Shown here: one piece after another, positions 19,505 to 29,154 of the stretch | How positions within the stretch are numbered: the stretch's first letter is position 1 | How the letters are laid out: each line of letters opens with the position of its first letter | Assembly: GCA_021847485.1 (NCBI GenBank) | Contig: JAJZRA010000007.1 | Coordinates: 1 to 55,245 of the forward strand | From: a bacterium | GTDB taxonomy: Bacteria; Elusimicrobiota; Elusimicrobia; Elusimicrobiales; UBA9959 | Length of the DNA stretch: 55,245 nucleotides | Reading direction: 5' to 3' | Made by a program: the position numbers and the translations under genes | Notes under the pieces: generated by a model | Seen by the model: only the letters and a program-made list of their open reading frames with translations | The model's database searches: none | What the model was told of the DNA's origin: nothing

Positions 19505-19975
19505 CCTTTTGCGGCTGTTGCGTCCCCTGTGCGTCGGCTTAAGGCTGTGGCAGTTGGGGCACAGGATCCGCAGATTCTCCAGCCTGTTATCCGTGCTGTC
19601 GCCGTTCATGTGGTCCAGCTCCAGCGGCAGACGGCCGTCCGGGGACTTCCTGGCCCAGCCGCATTCCTCGCAGCGCTCCGGCTTCAGACCGGCGGTGAAC
19701 AGCCGCTGCTTAAGTTTATAACTCTGGAAAGAACTATTCTTGACCAGTATCTTCGCCAGAGGCACCCGGGGAATTCCGGTGAGTTTCAGCCCGCGGTTCC
19801 ACGTCCGCCCCGTAAAATGGCGCGTATCCACGCCGAATTCCTCGATGTACTTCTTCAACTGGGCATAATTACCCCCGGCCTCGCGCAGGCCCAGCTTAGC
19901 CAGGACCTGCCGGTAACTGGTGGAGGAAGCCGCGGCGGCGCGCAGTTGCCGCTCTGACCAGGTGCGCTTCTTCAT
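19490..19975 (-). CDS. HNH endonuclease, overlapping the 5' end of tRNA-Leu
   Basis: CEECGWARKSPDGRLPLELDHMNGDSTDNRLENLRILCPNCHSLKPTHRG (HNH with paired CxxC); TAA stop at 19490-19492 lies inside the tRNA. Confidence 0.88.
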   Translation of the reverse strand: MKKRTWSERQLRAAAASSTSYRQVLAKLGLREAGGNYAQLKKYIEEFGVDTRHFTGRTWNRGLKLTGIPRVPLAKILVKNSSFQSYKLKQRLFTAGLKPERCEECGWARKSPDGRLPLELDHMNGDSTDNRLENLRILCPNCHSLKPTHRGRNSRKRARVL

Positions 19976-20081
19976 CCGGGAAATACTACCCTATCGGCAC
20001 ACGCATGGTCAAGTTACCCACTCACGCGTCTTCCTTTTTCCGGCCCGGGGCGTTCAAAGAACTGTTTTCTATTCTACAAAT

Positions 20082-20507
20082 TTAGCGGCTCTCCTTGCGG
20101 AGCTCCGCGTCGGCCAGATACCGGAAGGTCTCGCAGGTCATGGTCTTGACGCCCTCGGCCGCGGCCCTGTCGCGCAGGCCGTTGTCCGAGGTCACGATCA
20201 CGGCCCGGATACCCTCGTTCTGCATGAAATAGCCTCGTTCCACCAGCATGTCGTCGGCCGGCTCCGACTCGGTATAGTGCACCGTTATCGACGGCCCCGC
20301 CGCGGCGGCGGGGCGGTAGGGCCCGTCGAAGACCACGCGGAAGCAGGACGCGCGCAGCGCCTCGGTGCGGGCGGCGGCCGCCAGCCAGTCCAGGAAGCCG
20401 CGTTCCAGCTCGTCGCGCCCGGCGCCGCCGGCGCGCTCCCAGAAGCGCAGCGAGAAATTGGAGCCGTCTATCAGGTAGACGGTCGGCTTGGAGGAGATCC
20501 TCTTCAT
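20082..20507 (-). CDS. NYN/PIN-like RNase domain protein (YacP-like)
   Basis: YLIDGSNFSLRFWE, RVVFDGPYRP, AVIVTSDNGLRDRAAAEG. Confidence 0.7.
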   Translation of the reverse strand: MKRISSKPTVYLIDGSNFSLRFWERAGGAGRDELERGFLDWLAAAARTEALRASCFRVVFDGPYRPAAAAGPSITVHYTESEPADDMLVERGYFMQNEGIRAVIVTSDNGLRDRAAAEGVKTMTCETFRYLADAELRKESR

Positions 20508-21667
20508 CTGCGCACCGTCACCACGCGTATCCTGCGGCGGGCCTTGGCGAGGCGCAGGCCCAGCGAGCTCCGCAGCCGCGCGTCCAGCGCGGCCGGGTCG
20601 CGGGTCTCGAAGACGAAAGAATAGGCCAGCGGCCCCTCCTCGCCGGTCTCGTCGAGCACCGGCCGGCCGAGGCGCTCGGCGAGCCTGGCGGCCAGCACGG
20701 CGAAAGACGCGCCGGCGGCCTTCAACGTGACCCCGTCGAAAGAGACGCCGGAGAAGTCCGCGGCCTTCCCGGCCGCGGAGGCGGCGCCCGGGACGCGGCG
20801 CAGGACGTAGACCTCCTCCTCGCGGCTGTCGGCCGCGACCTTGAGGCCGAGCGCGAACGCCAGCCCTTTGGAGAAGAGCTCCGGCTTGCGGTCCGGCCCG
20901 GAGGCCGGCGCGGCCAGGCGGATGTCGTAGACGCCGTCCACGAGGGCGGCCGTGCCGGGCCCCAGGTCCAGCCTGTCGGGCGACCCGAGCAGGAAGCCGA
21001 TGGCCTGCCGCAGCGTGACGGCGCCGGAACCGAAATAGTCCCGCCGGTACGTTACCGGCGCGGAGCCGGAGGACCGGGCGAGGTAGAACTCGGCCAGCAC
21101 GCCGGGCCCGGGCCCGGCGTCCTCGTCGGCGTGCCGCGCGGCTTCGGAACCCTCGTCGGGGCGCAGGCGGCCCGCCAGCAGCCTCTCCAGCGTGCCGGCT
21201 GTCAGCGCGGAAGGGGAGGTGAAGGCGGCGACGCGCCCGTCGCGGTCTATCAGCACGGTGTGGGGCCGCGAGTAGACCCGGAAGGCCTTGAAGACGGCCG
21301 GCCCCGCCTCGGGGGCGGCCCAGGCGTCCATCCGGTGCTCCCGCAGGAAGGCCCGCACTTCGGAAACGCTCTCGTCGGTGACGGCGATGAAGACCACGGG
21401 CTTGCCGCGGAAGGCCTCGGCCAGCCCGTTAAGGCGCGGCAGCGCGTCCACGCAGGGATCGCACCAGGTGGCCCAGAATTCCAGCACGACGGCCTTACCT
21501 TTGATGTCGCCCCAGCCGGAGAGGGACTTGAGCGGGGAGTTCAGCAGGACCGGCAGGAGGATCCCGGGGGCGGGCCGACCGGCGGAGGCCAGCCTGGGGC
21601 GCGCCTGCTCCGGTTTGGAGCAGGCCGTCAGCAGCGCCAGCGAAACTGCCAGCAGCAGGCGTCCCAT
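20504..21667 (-). CDS. TlpA-like thioredoxin-fold lipoprotein with C-terminal DUF3738/TIGR03435-like domain
   Basis: LALLTACSKP lipobox; VLEFWATWCDPCVDALPRLN; C-terminal FDGVTLKAAGASFAVLAARLAERLGRPVLDETG...YSFVFETRDPAALDARLRSSLGLRL. Confidence 0.75.
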   Translation of the reverse strand: MGRLLLAVSLALLTACSKPEQARPRLASAGRPAPGILLPVLLNSPLKSLSGWGDIKGKAVVLEFWATWCDPCVDALPRLNGLAEAFRGKPVVFIAVTDESVSEVRAFLREHRMDAWAAPEAGPAVFKAFRVYSRPHTVLIDRDGRVAAFTSPSALTAGTLERLLAGRLRPDEGSEAARHADEDAGPGPGVLAEFYLARSSGSAPVTYRRDYFGSGAVTLRQAIGFLLGSPDRLDLGPGTAALVDGVYDIRLAAPASGPDRKPELFSKGLAFALGLKVAADSREEEVYVLRRVPGAASAAGKAADFSGVSFDGVTLKAAGASFAVLAARLAERLGRPVLDETGEEGPLAYSFVFETRDPAALDARLRSSLGLRLAKARRRIRVVTVRR

Positions 21668-21669
21668 CG

Positions 21670-22347
21670 TCAGGCCTTTATCCCCAGCGCCAGCCCCTCG
21701 CCGGTGGGCAGGAGCGAGGCGCAGGCGAAGCGGTCGGCGTCGAAGAGGATGTGGAAGAACTCGCGCATGGCGCGCGCGGCGGCGCCGTCGGCCTGCCCTT
21801 CGGAGCAGATGCCGCCCTTCAGGAAGGCGTGGTCGGCCAGCACGAGGCCGCCGGGCCTGAGGTTGGCGGCCGCCCAGCGCAGGTAGGCGGGGTAGCTCCC
21901 GGCGTCGGCGTCGATGAAACAGAGGTCGAAAGGCGCCAGCTTGGCAAGGGTCTTGAGGCCGTCGGCGGCGGGGCCTTCCATCACGGTCACCTTGCGGGAG
22001 AGGCCGGAAGCCTCCACCGCGTCCTTGGCGGCGTTGACGCAGGCCGGGTCCTTCTCGAGGGAATAGAGGCGCGCGCCGTCCTGCAGGCCGCGCGCCAGCC
22101 AGTGGGCGGAATAGCCGTAGAGCGTGCCTATCTCCACCGCCTTGCGCGCCGAGGAGAGCCGCGCGAAGGACTCGAGCAGCCGGCCCTCCAGCGGCGAGAC
22201 GGCCTGGCCCCTGACGCCGGCCTTGTCCATGGCCTCCAGCACGTGGGCGGCGTAGCCCTCGTCGGCGGCGGTCAGGGCGGCGAAATAGCCGGCCGTGTCC
22301 GCGGTTATGTAGCGGCGCGAAAAGACGTCCCTTTTTTCTTTGGTCAT
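21670..22347 (-). CDS. SAM-dependent O-methyltransferase (caffeoyl-CoA OMT-like)
   Basis: AVEIGTLYGYSAHWLARGL, FDLCFIDADAGSYPAYLRWAAANLRPGGLVLADHAF. Confidence 0.9.
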   Translation of the reverse strand: MTKEKRDVFSRRYITADTAGYFAALTAADEGYAAHVLEAMDKAGVRGQAVSPLEGRLLESFARLSSARKAVEIGTLYGYSAHWLARGLQDGARLYSLEKDPACVNAAKDAVEASGLSRKVTVMEGPAADGLKTLAKLAPFDLCFIDADAGSYPAYLRWAAANLRPGGLVLADHAFLKGGICSEGQADGAAARAMREFFHILFDADRFACASLLPTGEGLALGIKA

Positions 22348-22352
22348 GCGTG

Positions 22353-22820
22353 TCAGAGGGGCTTGCGGTGGAAGGTGAGGCCGAAGCGGCGCCCGGCCTG
22401 GCCGACCCCGGCGCAGGTCAGCACCGGGAACGGCAGGAAATCCTCCAGGTTCAGCGCGGCGGAGCAGAAGGCCCCGGCCGGCCCGGAGAGGACGGCCTGC
22501 GCCTGGAAATAGCGGCCGGCGCAGGTCCCCGGCGCGCCGCCGTACGGGCAGACCGCGTAGAAGCTCAGCTCCGCCTTCAGCTCGCCGTCCGCCCCGAGGG
22601 ACAGGACCCGGGAGGAATGGGCGGCGGCGGCCTGGCCGGGCGAGGACGGCTCGCCCAGGGCCAGCGTCACCGGCAGGTTCCGCTGGCCGGGAACGGGCAG
22701 GGCGCAGGAGGCGCCGGAGCAGTCCTGGGTCCAGGCCGAGACGTAGCCGGAGAGTTCCAGGGCCTCCGCGCGGCCCGCGGCGGCCGGCAAGGCCAGCATC
22801 AGCAGAAGGGCGGTCTTCAT
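22353..22820 (-). CDS. Hypothetical secreted protein
   Basis: Signal peptide-like MKTALLLMLALPAAAGRAEA; several Cys; no recognised family. Confidence 0.55.
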   Translation of the reverse strand: MKTALLLMLALPAAAGRAEALELSGYVSAWTQDCSGASCALPVPGQRNLPVTLALGEPSSPGQAAAAHSSRVLSLGADGELKAELSFYAVCPYGGAPGTCAGRYFQAQAVLSGPAGAFCSAALNLEDFLPFPVLTCAGVGQAGRRFGLTFHRKPL

Positions 22821-22904
22821 CGGGACGTATATTTTACTAAATATTGGGGCCGCCCCCGCCGGCCTTTGCTTTCAGCCGGTCTCTTTTGCTATATTTCAAG
22901 GACT

Positions 22905-24404
22905 ATGGCGACCCCCCCTATCAAGTTCGGCACCTCCGGATGGAGGGCCGTTATTGCCGAAGATTTCAACGTTTCCACCCTTCGCCGCGTGGCGCACGCG
23001 GCGGCCGAGCACGTGCGCGAACACCGCGAGTACGGCTACAAGGGCGAGGAGTACCTGCTGAGCCTCAGGAAGGCCGGCAAGCCCGCGCCCAAGACCGCCA
23101 GGATCATAGTGGGCTACGATACCCGCTACATGTCCGAGGATTTCGCGAAGAACGCCGCCGAGGCCATCGCGGCCGAGGGCATCACCGCCGTCTATTCCGC
23201 CGCCGAGGCCCCTACGCCGGTGGTGGCCTGGGAGGTGCTGCGGCACGAGGCCTCCGGCGGCTTCATGCTGACCGCCAGCCATAACGCCCCTTTCTACAAC
23301 GGCGTGAAGTGGACCCCCTACTGGGGCGGAGCCGCGCTGCCCGAGATCACCGCCGACCTCGAGGCGCGCGTGCAGTCGCTTACCATCGCCGAGGTGGAGA
23401 AGATCATCCCGTTCGACCACGGCGTGACCGCCGGCATCATCAAGGTCGAGGATTTCCGCGAGGATTATTTCCGGCACCTGGAGTCGCTGCTGGACCTGGG
23501 CGCCATAAAGAAGGCGGGCCTCAAGATAGCCGCCGACGCCGTCAACGGCGCCGCGCGCGGCTACCTGCGGCCGATGCTGGAGCGGGCCGGCGCGAAGGTG
23601 ACCGGCCTGCGCGAGGAGCGCGACGTGCTCTTCGGCGGGCGCGCGCCCGACACCGGCGAGGAGAACCTCAAGGTCCTGCGGGAAGCCGTGGTCAAGGGCA
23701 AGCTGCACCTGGGCCTGGCCTGCGACGGCGACGCCGACCGCTTCGGCGTGATAGATTCCGACGGGACCTGGATCTCTCCCAACCTGGTGCTGGGCCTCGC
23801 GCTCGAGCACCTGGTCAAGAACCGCGGGCTCAAAGGCAAGGTGGCCCGCTCGGTCATGACCTCCCATTTCACCGACGCGATAGCCCGCAGCCACGGGCTC
23901 GAGGTGCGCGAGACCGCCGTCGGCTTCAAGCACGTCGGCAACCTGATGCGCACCGGGCAGTACCTGCTCGGCGGCGAGGAATCCGGCGGCCTGACCATCA
24001 TGAACCACGTGCCGGAGAAGGACGGCATCCTGGCCTGCCTGCTGATGGCGGAACTGGTGGCCTACGAGCGCAAGCCGATAAAGAAGATCCTCGCCGAGCT
24101 GGCGAAGAAGGTCGGCACGTTCACCAACACGCGCCTGACGCTGCAGCTCGACAAGAGCATGCACATGGAAGGCCTAGTCGAGAAGCTCAAGCTGAACCCG
24201 CCGCTGTCGCTCGGCGGCGTGCCGGTCTGGCGCATCGACCGGACCGACGGCTTCAAGTTCATCATGAAGGACGGCAGCTGGCTGGGCCTGCGCCCCGCGG
24301 GCCTCGCCGACCCGACGGTGCGCCTCTACGCCGAGGCCGCCGACCAGAAGAAGATCGCCGCCCTCTGCGAGGCCGGCCGCAGGATCGTCAGCGGCAAATT
24401 TTAA
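22905..24404 (+). CDS. Phosphoglucomutase/phosphomannomutase family protein
   Basis: Start trimmed to MATPPIKFGTSGWRAVIAEDF; LTASHNAPFYNGVK; CDGDADRFGVID. Confidence 0.93.
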   Translation: MATPPIKFGTSGWRAVIAEDFNVSTLRRVAHAAAEHVREHREYGYKGEEYLLSLRKAGKPAPKTARIIVGYDTRYMSEDFAKNAAEAIAAEGITAVYSAAEAPTPVVAWEVLRHEASGGFMLTASHNAPFYNGVKWTPYWGGAALPEITADLEARVQSLTIAEVEKIIPFDHGVTAGIIKVEDFREDYFRHLESLLDLGAIKKAGLKIAADAVNGAARGYLRPMLERAGAKVTGLREERDVLFGGRAPDTGEENLKVLREAVVKGKLHLGLACDGDADRFGVIDSDGTWISPNLVLGLALEHLVKNRGLKGKVARSVMTSHFTDAIARSHGLEVRETAVGFKHVGNLMRTGQYLLGGEESGGLTIMNHVPEKDGILACLLMAELVAYERKPIKKILAELAKKVGTFTNTRLTLQLDKSMHMEGLVEKLKLNPPLSLGGVPVWRIDRTDGFKFIMKDGSWLGLRPAGLADPTVRLYAEAADQKKIAALCEAGRRIVSGKF

Positions 24405-24452
24405 CGTCCGCACGCCGCCTAAGGCGCCGGACCTGACCCAGGAGAAAACACA

Positions 24453-25736
24453 ATGGAAGCCAAAATAAAGAAAGTCATCGCCCGCGAGATACTCGATTCG
24501 CGCGGTTTCCCCACCGTGGAAGCCGACGTCACCCTCACCGACGGTTCGTTCGGCCGCGCGGCCGTTCCGAGCGGCGCGTCCACCGGCACCCATGAGGCGC
24601 TCGAAATGCGCGACGGCGGCAAGCGCTACCTCGGCAAGGGCGTGACCAAGGCCGTGGAGAACGTCAACAAGGCCATCGCCGGCGAGATCACCGGGCTGAA
24701 GGCCGACCAGATCAAGATCGACGAGATGATGCTGGAGCTCGACGGCACCCAGATGAAGAACAAGCTGGGCGCGAACGCGATCCTTTCCGTGTCCATGGCG
24801 CTCGCCCGCGCCGGCGCCGCCTCGGCCAAGCTGCCGCTCTACGCCTACATCCGCAAGGCCTACGGCCTCAAGCACAAGGACTTCGTGATCCCCGCCCCGA
24901 TGATGAACATCGTCAACGGCGGCAAGCACGCGGACTCCGGCATCAACATCCAGGAGTTCATGATCGTGCCGACCGGCGCGCCGCAGTTCACCGACGCGAT
25001 CCGCATGGGCTGCGAGATCTACCACACGCTGAAGAAGATCCTCGCGAAGGCCGGCTACACCACGGCCGTAGGCGACGAGGGCGGCTTCGCCCCGAAGATC
25101 TTCACGCACGAGGCGGTGCTCGAGACCATCTGCAACGCCATCAAGGACGCCGGCTACACCTTCAAGGAGGTCCAGATAGCGCTGGACTCCGCCGCCAGCG
25201 AGTTCTTCCAGAACGACCGCTACGTCTTCGAGGGCTCCAACCTGACCGCCCAGGAAATGACCGCGAAGTACGCCGAGTGGAAGAAGCACTTCCCGATCAT
25301 CTCCTACGAGGACCCGCTCGCCGAGGACGACTGGGAAGGCTGGGACCACCTGTCGAAGAACCTCTGCAAGAAGGCCCGCGTGGTGGGCGACGACCTGTTC
25401 GTCACCAACCCCGAGCGCCTGAAGAAGGGCATAGAGGAGGGCGTAGCCAACGCCATCCTGATCAAGCTCAACCAGATCGGCTCGCTGACCGAGACCGTGC
25501 GCGTCATAGAGATGGCCCACAAGGCCGGCTACGCCACCGTGATCAGCCACCGCTCTGGCGAGACCGAGGACGCCTTCATCGCGGACCTCGCCGTCGCGAC
25601 CAACGCCGGCGCCATCAAGACCGGCGCGCCGTGCCGCAGCGAGCGCCTCTGCAAGTACAACCAGCTCATCCGCATCGAGGAGGAGCTGGGCAAGAAGTCG
25701 CGCTACGCCAAGGACTCGGTCTTCAAGTTCAAGTAA
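24453..25736 (+). CDS. eno: Enolase
   Basis: [75 protein letters not shown]. Confidence 0.98.
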   Translation: MEAKIKKVIAREILDSRGFPTVEADVTLTDGSFGRAAVPSGASTGTHEALEMRDGGKRYLGKGVTKAVENVNKAIAGEITGLKADQIKIDEMMLELDGTQMKNKLGANAILSVSMALARAGAASAKLPLYAYIRKAYGLKHKDFVIPAPMMNIVNGGKHADSGINIQEFMIVPTGAPQFTDAIRMGCEIYHTLKKILAKAGYTTAVGDEGGFAPKIFTHEAVLETICNAIKDAGYTFKEVQIALDSAASEFFQNDRYVFEGSNLTAQEMTAKYAEWKKHFPIISYEDPLAEDDWEGWDHLSKNLCKKARVVGDDLFVTNPERLKKGIEEGVANAILIKLNQIGSLTETVRVIEMAHKAGYATVISHRSGETEDAFIADLAVATNAGAIKTGAPCRSERLCKYNQLIRIEEELGKKSRYAKDSVFKFK

Positions 25737-25752
25737 GCCGCGTCCCCGGAAG

Positions 25753-25785
25753 GCCCCGCCCGCGACCTGAACGGGCGGGGCTTTT
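25753..25785 (+). terminator. Intrinsic terminator after eno
   Basis: GCCCCGCCCG-cgacctgaa-CGGGCGGGGCTTTT. Confidence 0.85.
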
Positions 25786-25827
25786 CACACCGCAGGAGCC
25801 GTCCCGCCCGGGACGGGAGCCCCACGG

Positions 25828-26118
25828 ATGAAAAAGCTCAAACTGAAGTTCGGTCTCAAATACCTCGTCGTGCTGCTGCTGGCGGCCGTGCTGCTGGGCA
25901 ACAGGGGCTTCCGCAGCCTCGTGCGCAACTACCTGGAATACCGGAACCTGAAAGCGGAGAAGGCCCGCCTGGAGGGCCAGCGCCTGGACCTGCAGAAGCA
26001 GCTCAGGGAGGTCGGCGAGAAGCCGGCGATAGAGCAGGCGGCCCGCACCGGGCTGGGCCTGATCAGGCCCGACGAGATAGAGTACCGGTTCCCCCCCCCG
26101 AAGGAAGGCGACAGATGA
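25828..26118 (+). CDS. FtsB/DivIC-like septum formation initiator protein
   Basis: Short single-TM plus coiled-coil protein ending IEQAARTGLGLIRPDEIEYRF. Confidence 0.7.
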   Translation: MKKLKLKFGLKYLVVLLLAAVLLGNRGFRSLVRNYLEYRNLKAEKARLEGQRLDLQKQLREVGEKPAIEQAARTGLGLIRPDEIEYRFPPPKEGDR

Positions 26119-26747
26119 AGAGCAGGCAGTTCAAGCTGGGCCCGATGGACAACCTCTCCTACCTCGTCTGGGACGAGGGCACGAAGGACGCCGCCGTGAT
26201 AGACCCGGCCTGGGAGCCGGAGAAGCTGCGGGAGTTCATCCTCGCCGAAAAGCTGCAGCCGCGCTGCGTGCTGCTGACGCACGCCCACCCCGACCACGTC
26301 AACGGCGTGGGCTATTTCGCCGCGGCCTACAAGGACATCCCGGTCTACCTGCACGAGGCCGACCATTTCATGCTGGACCCGCTGCCGCCGGGGCTGAAGC
26401 CCGCCGTCGGCGGCGAGAAGATCGAGGCCGGCGCGCTGAAGCTGGAAGTGCTGCACACCCCCGGCCACACGCCGGGCTCGGTCTGCTACCTGGCCGGCGG
26501 CGACGTCTTCACCGGCGACACCCTCTTCATAGGCGAGTGCGGCCGCGTCGACCTGCCGGGCTCCAGCGCGGAGGCCCTCTACGACAGCTTCGTGAAGCTG
26601 GCCGCCCTGCCCGACGGCGCCGCGGTCCGGCCGGGCCACTCCTACAACGGGGACAGCTCCACGTTCGCCGTGCAGAAGGAGTACAACCTCTACCTGAAAC
26701 TGGCCCGCCAGGGCCGCCGGGCCGACTTCCTGAAGGCGGTGTCGTGA
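26115..26747 (+). CDS. MBL-fold metallo-hydrolase (glyoxalase II-like)
   Basis: LTHAHPDHVNGVG, HTPGHTPGSVCYL, FTGDTLF, RPGHSYNGDSSTFAVQKEYN. Confidence 0.92.
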   Translation: MKSRQFKLGPMDNLSYLVWDEGTKDAAVIDPAWEPEKLREFILAEKLQPRCVLLTHAHPDHVNGVGYFAAAYKDIPVYLHEADHFMLDPLPPGLKPAVGGEKIEAGALKLEVLHTPGHTPGSVCYLAGGDVFTGDTLFIGECGRVDLPGSSAEALYDSFVKLAALPDGAAVRPGHSYNGDSSTFAVQKEYNLYLKLARQGRRADFLKAVS

Positions 26748-27382
26748 GGAAAGGGCCCTGGGCCGCCGTCTCCGATTTCGACGGCACGATAACGCTGCGC
26801 GACGTGGGCGACCACCTGCTGCTGCACTACGGCTTCGCCGACCGCAGGACGATAGAGGAATCCTACTCGCTCAAGGTGCGCGTGGAGGACTTCATGAAGC
26901 GCGCCTTCGCCGGCGCGGCCCTGAGCGAGCGCACCATAGCCGATTTCGTCAGGAAGAAGGTCCGGGCCAGGGCCGGCTTCCGGGAGTTCGCGGTCTTCTG
27001 CGAGCGCAGCGGCGTGCCGTTCGAGATAGCAAGCGGCGGGGTGGACCTCTACGCCGACCCGTTCTTCCGCAAGCACGGCGTCCGCGTCCGCTCCTTCTTC
27101 GGCCGGGCCCGGGTGGTGAAAGGCGGCATCCGGGTCAGCTATCCCTTCCTGCGGCGCTCCGCGCTGAGCGATTTCAAGGCCTCGCGGGTGGCGCGCTTCA
27201 GGAAAGCCGGCCGCCGCGTGGTCTTCTTCGGCGACGGCCCGAACGACTTCAAGGCCGCCCGCCTGGCCGACAAGGTCTACGCCGCCGGCCGCCTGTACAG
27301 GCTCTGCCGCGAGCGCGGCGTGCCGGCCTCCCGCCTGACCGACTTCGGCAGGGCGGCCGCTTTCATCGAAAGGAACCCGTAA
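26744..27382 (+). CDS. HAD-superfamily phosphatase (MtnX/SerB-like), GTG start
   Basis: VSDFDGTITLRDVGDHLL, FFGDGPNDFKAARLADKVYA; GTG overlaps the upstream TGA. Confidence 0.82.
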   Translation: MRKGPWAAVSDFDGTITLRDVGDHLLLHYGFADRRTIEESYSLKVRVEDFMKRAFAGAALSERTIADFVRKKVRARAGFREFAVFCERSGVPFEIASGGVDLYADPFFRKHGVRVRSFFGRARVVKGGIRVSYPFLRRSALSDFKASRVARFRKAGRRVVFFGDGPNDFKAARLADKVYAAGRLYRLCRERGVPASRLTDFGRAAAFIERNP

Positions 27383-27395
27383 CGGAGGCCAGAAC

Positions 27396-28172
27396 ATGCA
27401 CCCCGTGATCTTCCAGCTAGGCTCTTTCAGGCTGCCCGCCTACGGGCTCATGGTGGCGCTGGGCTACCTGGCCGCCATCCTCTACCTCACGCGCTCGGCC
27501 GGGAAGGCCCAGCTCCGCAAGGACGACCTCGCCGACCTGATCTTCTACCCGGTCCTGGCCGGCATCCTGGGCGCCAAGCTCTTCTACGCCGTCACCTACT
27601 GGGACCAGTTCGGCCCCGACTTCGCGGCGCGCGCGGCCGCCGTGCTGCGCACCTTCCAGTACGGCTTCGTCTTCTACGGCGGGCTGATCTTCGGCGGGGC
27701 GGCCTTCTTCCTGGTCTGCCGGCGCAAGGGCGTGCAGCCGCTGCGCGCGGCCGACCTGTTCGCCCCGGCGCTCGCGCTGGGGCACGCCTTCGGGCGCGTG
27801 GGCTGCTTCCTGGCCGGCTGCTGCCACGGCAGCCCCACCTCCTGCCCGGTCAGCGTGGTCTTCACCGACCCGGCCTCCGAGGTGAACCCGCTCTACCTGG
27901 GCGTGCCGCTGCACCCGACGCAGCTCTACGAGTCCGCCGGCAACCTGCTGATCTTCTGGCTGCTGCACCGCGCCCTCGCGCGGCGGTACCGGCCGGGCGC
28001 GGTGCTGGCGCTCTACGCCGCCCTCTACTCCGCGCTGCGCTTCTCGGTGGAGTTCCTGCGCGGCGACGACCGCGGCGCCATGCACCTGGGGCTCTCGCCG
28101 GCCCAGCTGATCTCGGCGGCCGTCTTCGCGGCCGCGGCCGCGCTGTTCTACAGGCTGAGGCGGCAGGCATGA
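27396..28172 (+). CDS. lgt: Prolipoprotein diacylglyceryl transferase
   Basis: GSFRLPAYGLMVALGYL, HAFGRVGCFLAGCCHG, HPTQLYES, FSVEFLRGDDRG. Confidence 0.95.
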   Translation: MHPVIFQLGSFRLPAYGLMVALGYLAAILYLTRSAGKAQLRKDDLADLIFYPVLAGILGAKLFYAVTYWDQFGPDFAARAAAVLRTFQYGFVFYGGLIFGGAAFFLVCRRKGVQPLRAADLFAPALALGHAFGRVGCFLAGCCHGSPTSCPVSVVFTDPASEVNPLYLGVPLHPTQLYESAGNLLIFWLLHRALARRYRPGAVLALYAALYSALRFSVEFLRGDDRGAMHLGLSPAQLISAAVFAAAAALFYRLRRQA

Positions 28173-29074
28173 AAAAAGAAAGGATCGTCTACTCCGGCGC
28201 GCCGGTCCGCTTCGACGTGTTCCTCGCGGGGTCCGTGGAGGGCTTCTCCCGCCCGTACGCGCGGCGCGTCATCGAAGGCGGCTACGCCAGCGTGAACGGC
28301 TCCCCCAGGAAGCCCGGCTACGTGCTCTCCGACGGCGACGTCGTGGAGATCGCGCCGCCCGGCGCCGGAGAGGAGCAGCGCGGTTTCGAGGACCTGGTCC
28401 TTTACGAGGACGGGGCCCTGCTCGCGCTGGCCAAGCCGGCCGGCCTCGCCGTCCACCCCAATTCCCCCCAGTGGGAGGCCAGCCCCGCGGCCGCGCTGAT
28501 AGGCGAGCCCACGCTGGTCTCGATGCTCTTCTCCGCCAGGCCGGCGCTCGCCGGGGCGGGCCTGGAGCGCCTCGGCCTGGTGCACCGCCTGGACCGCGAC
28601 ACCAGCGGCCTGATGCTGGTGGCGAAGACGCCCGAAGCGCAGGAAGCGCTGAAGGGAGGCTTCCGCGAGCGCCTGATGGAGAAGACCTACATAGGGGCCG
28701 TGGCCGGCGTGCCGCCGAAGGCGGGCGTCATCGACGAGCCGATCGGCCGCGCCAGCGGCTACAAGAAGATCAAGGTCTGGGAGTACGGCCGCGAGGCGCT
28801 GACCGAGTACGTCCTGAGGGAGAAGGGAAGGCACTGCGCGCTGCTGGAGATCCACCCGCGGACGGGCCGCACCAACCAGATCCGCATCCACCTGGCCCAT
28901 ATCGGCCACCCGATCGTGGGCGACAAGCTCTACGGCGGGCCGCCCGCCGCCCGCATGCTGCTGCATTCCCTCAGCCTGCTCTTCGCGCACCCTTCCACCG
29001 GCAAGCCCACCCTGCTGGAAGCCCCCCTCCCCCCAGACTTCAAATCCGCCTGGAAAGCCTTCAAAATAAAATAG
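28169..29074 (+). CDS. RluA-family pseudouridine synthase
   Basis: S4-like N-terminus; GLVHRLDRDTSGLMLVAKTPEAQEAL; HPRTGRTNQIRIHLAHIGHPIVGDKLYGG. Confidence 0.93.
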   Translation: MKKERIVYSGAPVRFDVFLAGSVEGFSRPYARRVIEGGYASVNGSPRKPGYVLSDGDVVEIAPPGAGEEQRGFEDLVLYEDGALLALAKPAGLAVHPNSPQWEASPAAALIGEPTLVSMLFSARPALAGAGLERLGLVHRLDRDTSGLMLVAKTPEAQEALKGGFRERLMEKTYIGAVAGVPPKAGVIDEPIGRASGYKKIKVWEYGREALTEYVLREKGRHCALLEIHPRTGRTNQIRIHLAHIGHPIVGDKLYGGPPAARMLLHSLSLLFAHPSTGKPTLLEAPLPPDFKSAWKAFKIK

Positions 29075-29153
29075 GGACAGACACCTATTTTAGGCGCTCT
29101 TCAATTGATATCTATATTAGGAGAGGCTGAAAACAGGTGTCTGTCCCTATTTT
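29068..29153. repeat. MITE/REP-like inverted-repeat element (24-bp arms, 38-bp interior)
   Basis: Left arm AAAATAGGGACAGACACCTATTTT (29068-29091); right arm AAAACAGGTGTCTGTCCCTATTTT (29130-29153); arms match 23/24 as reverse complements. Confidence 0.85.
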
Positions 29154-29154
29154 A

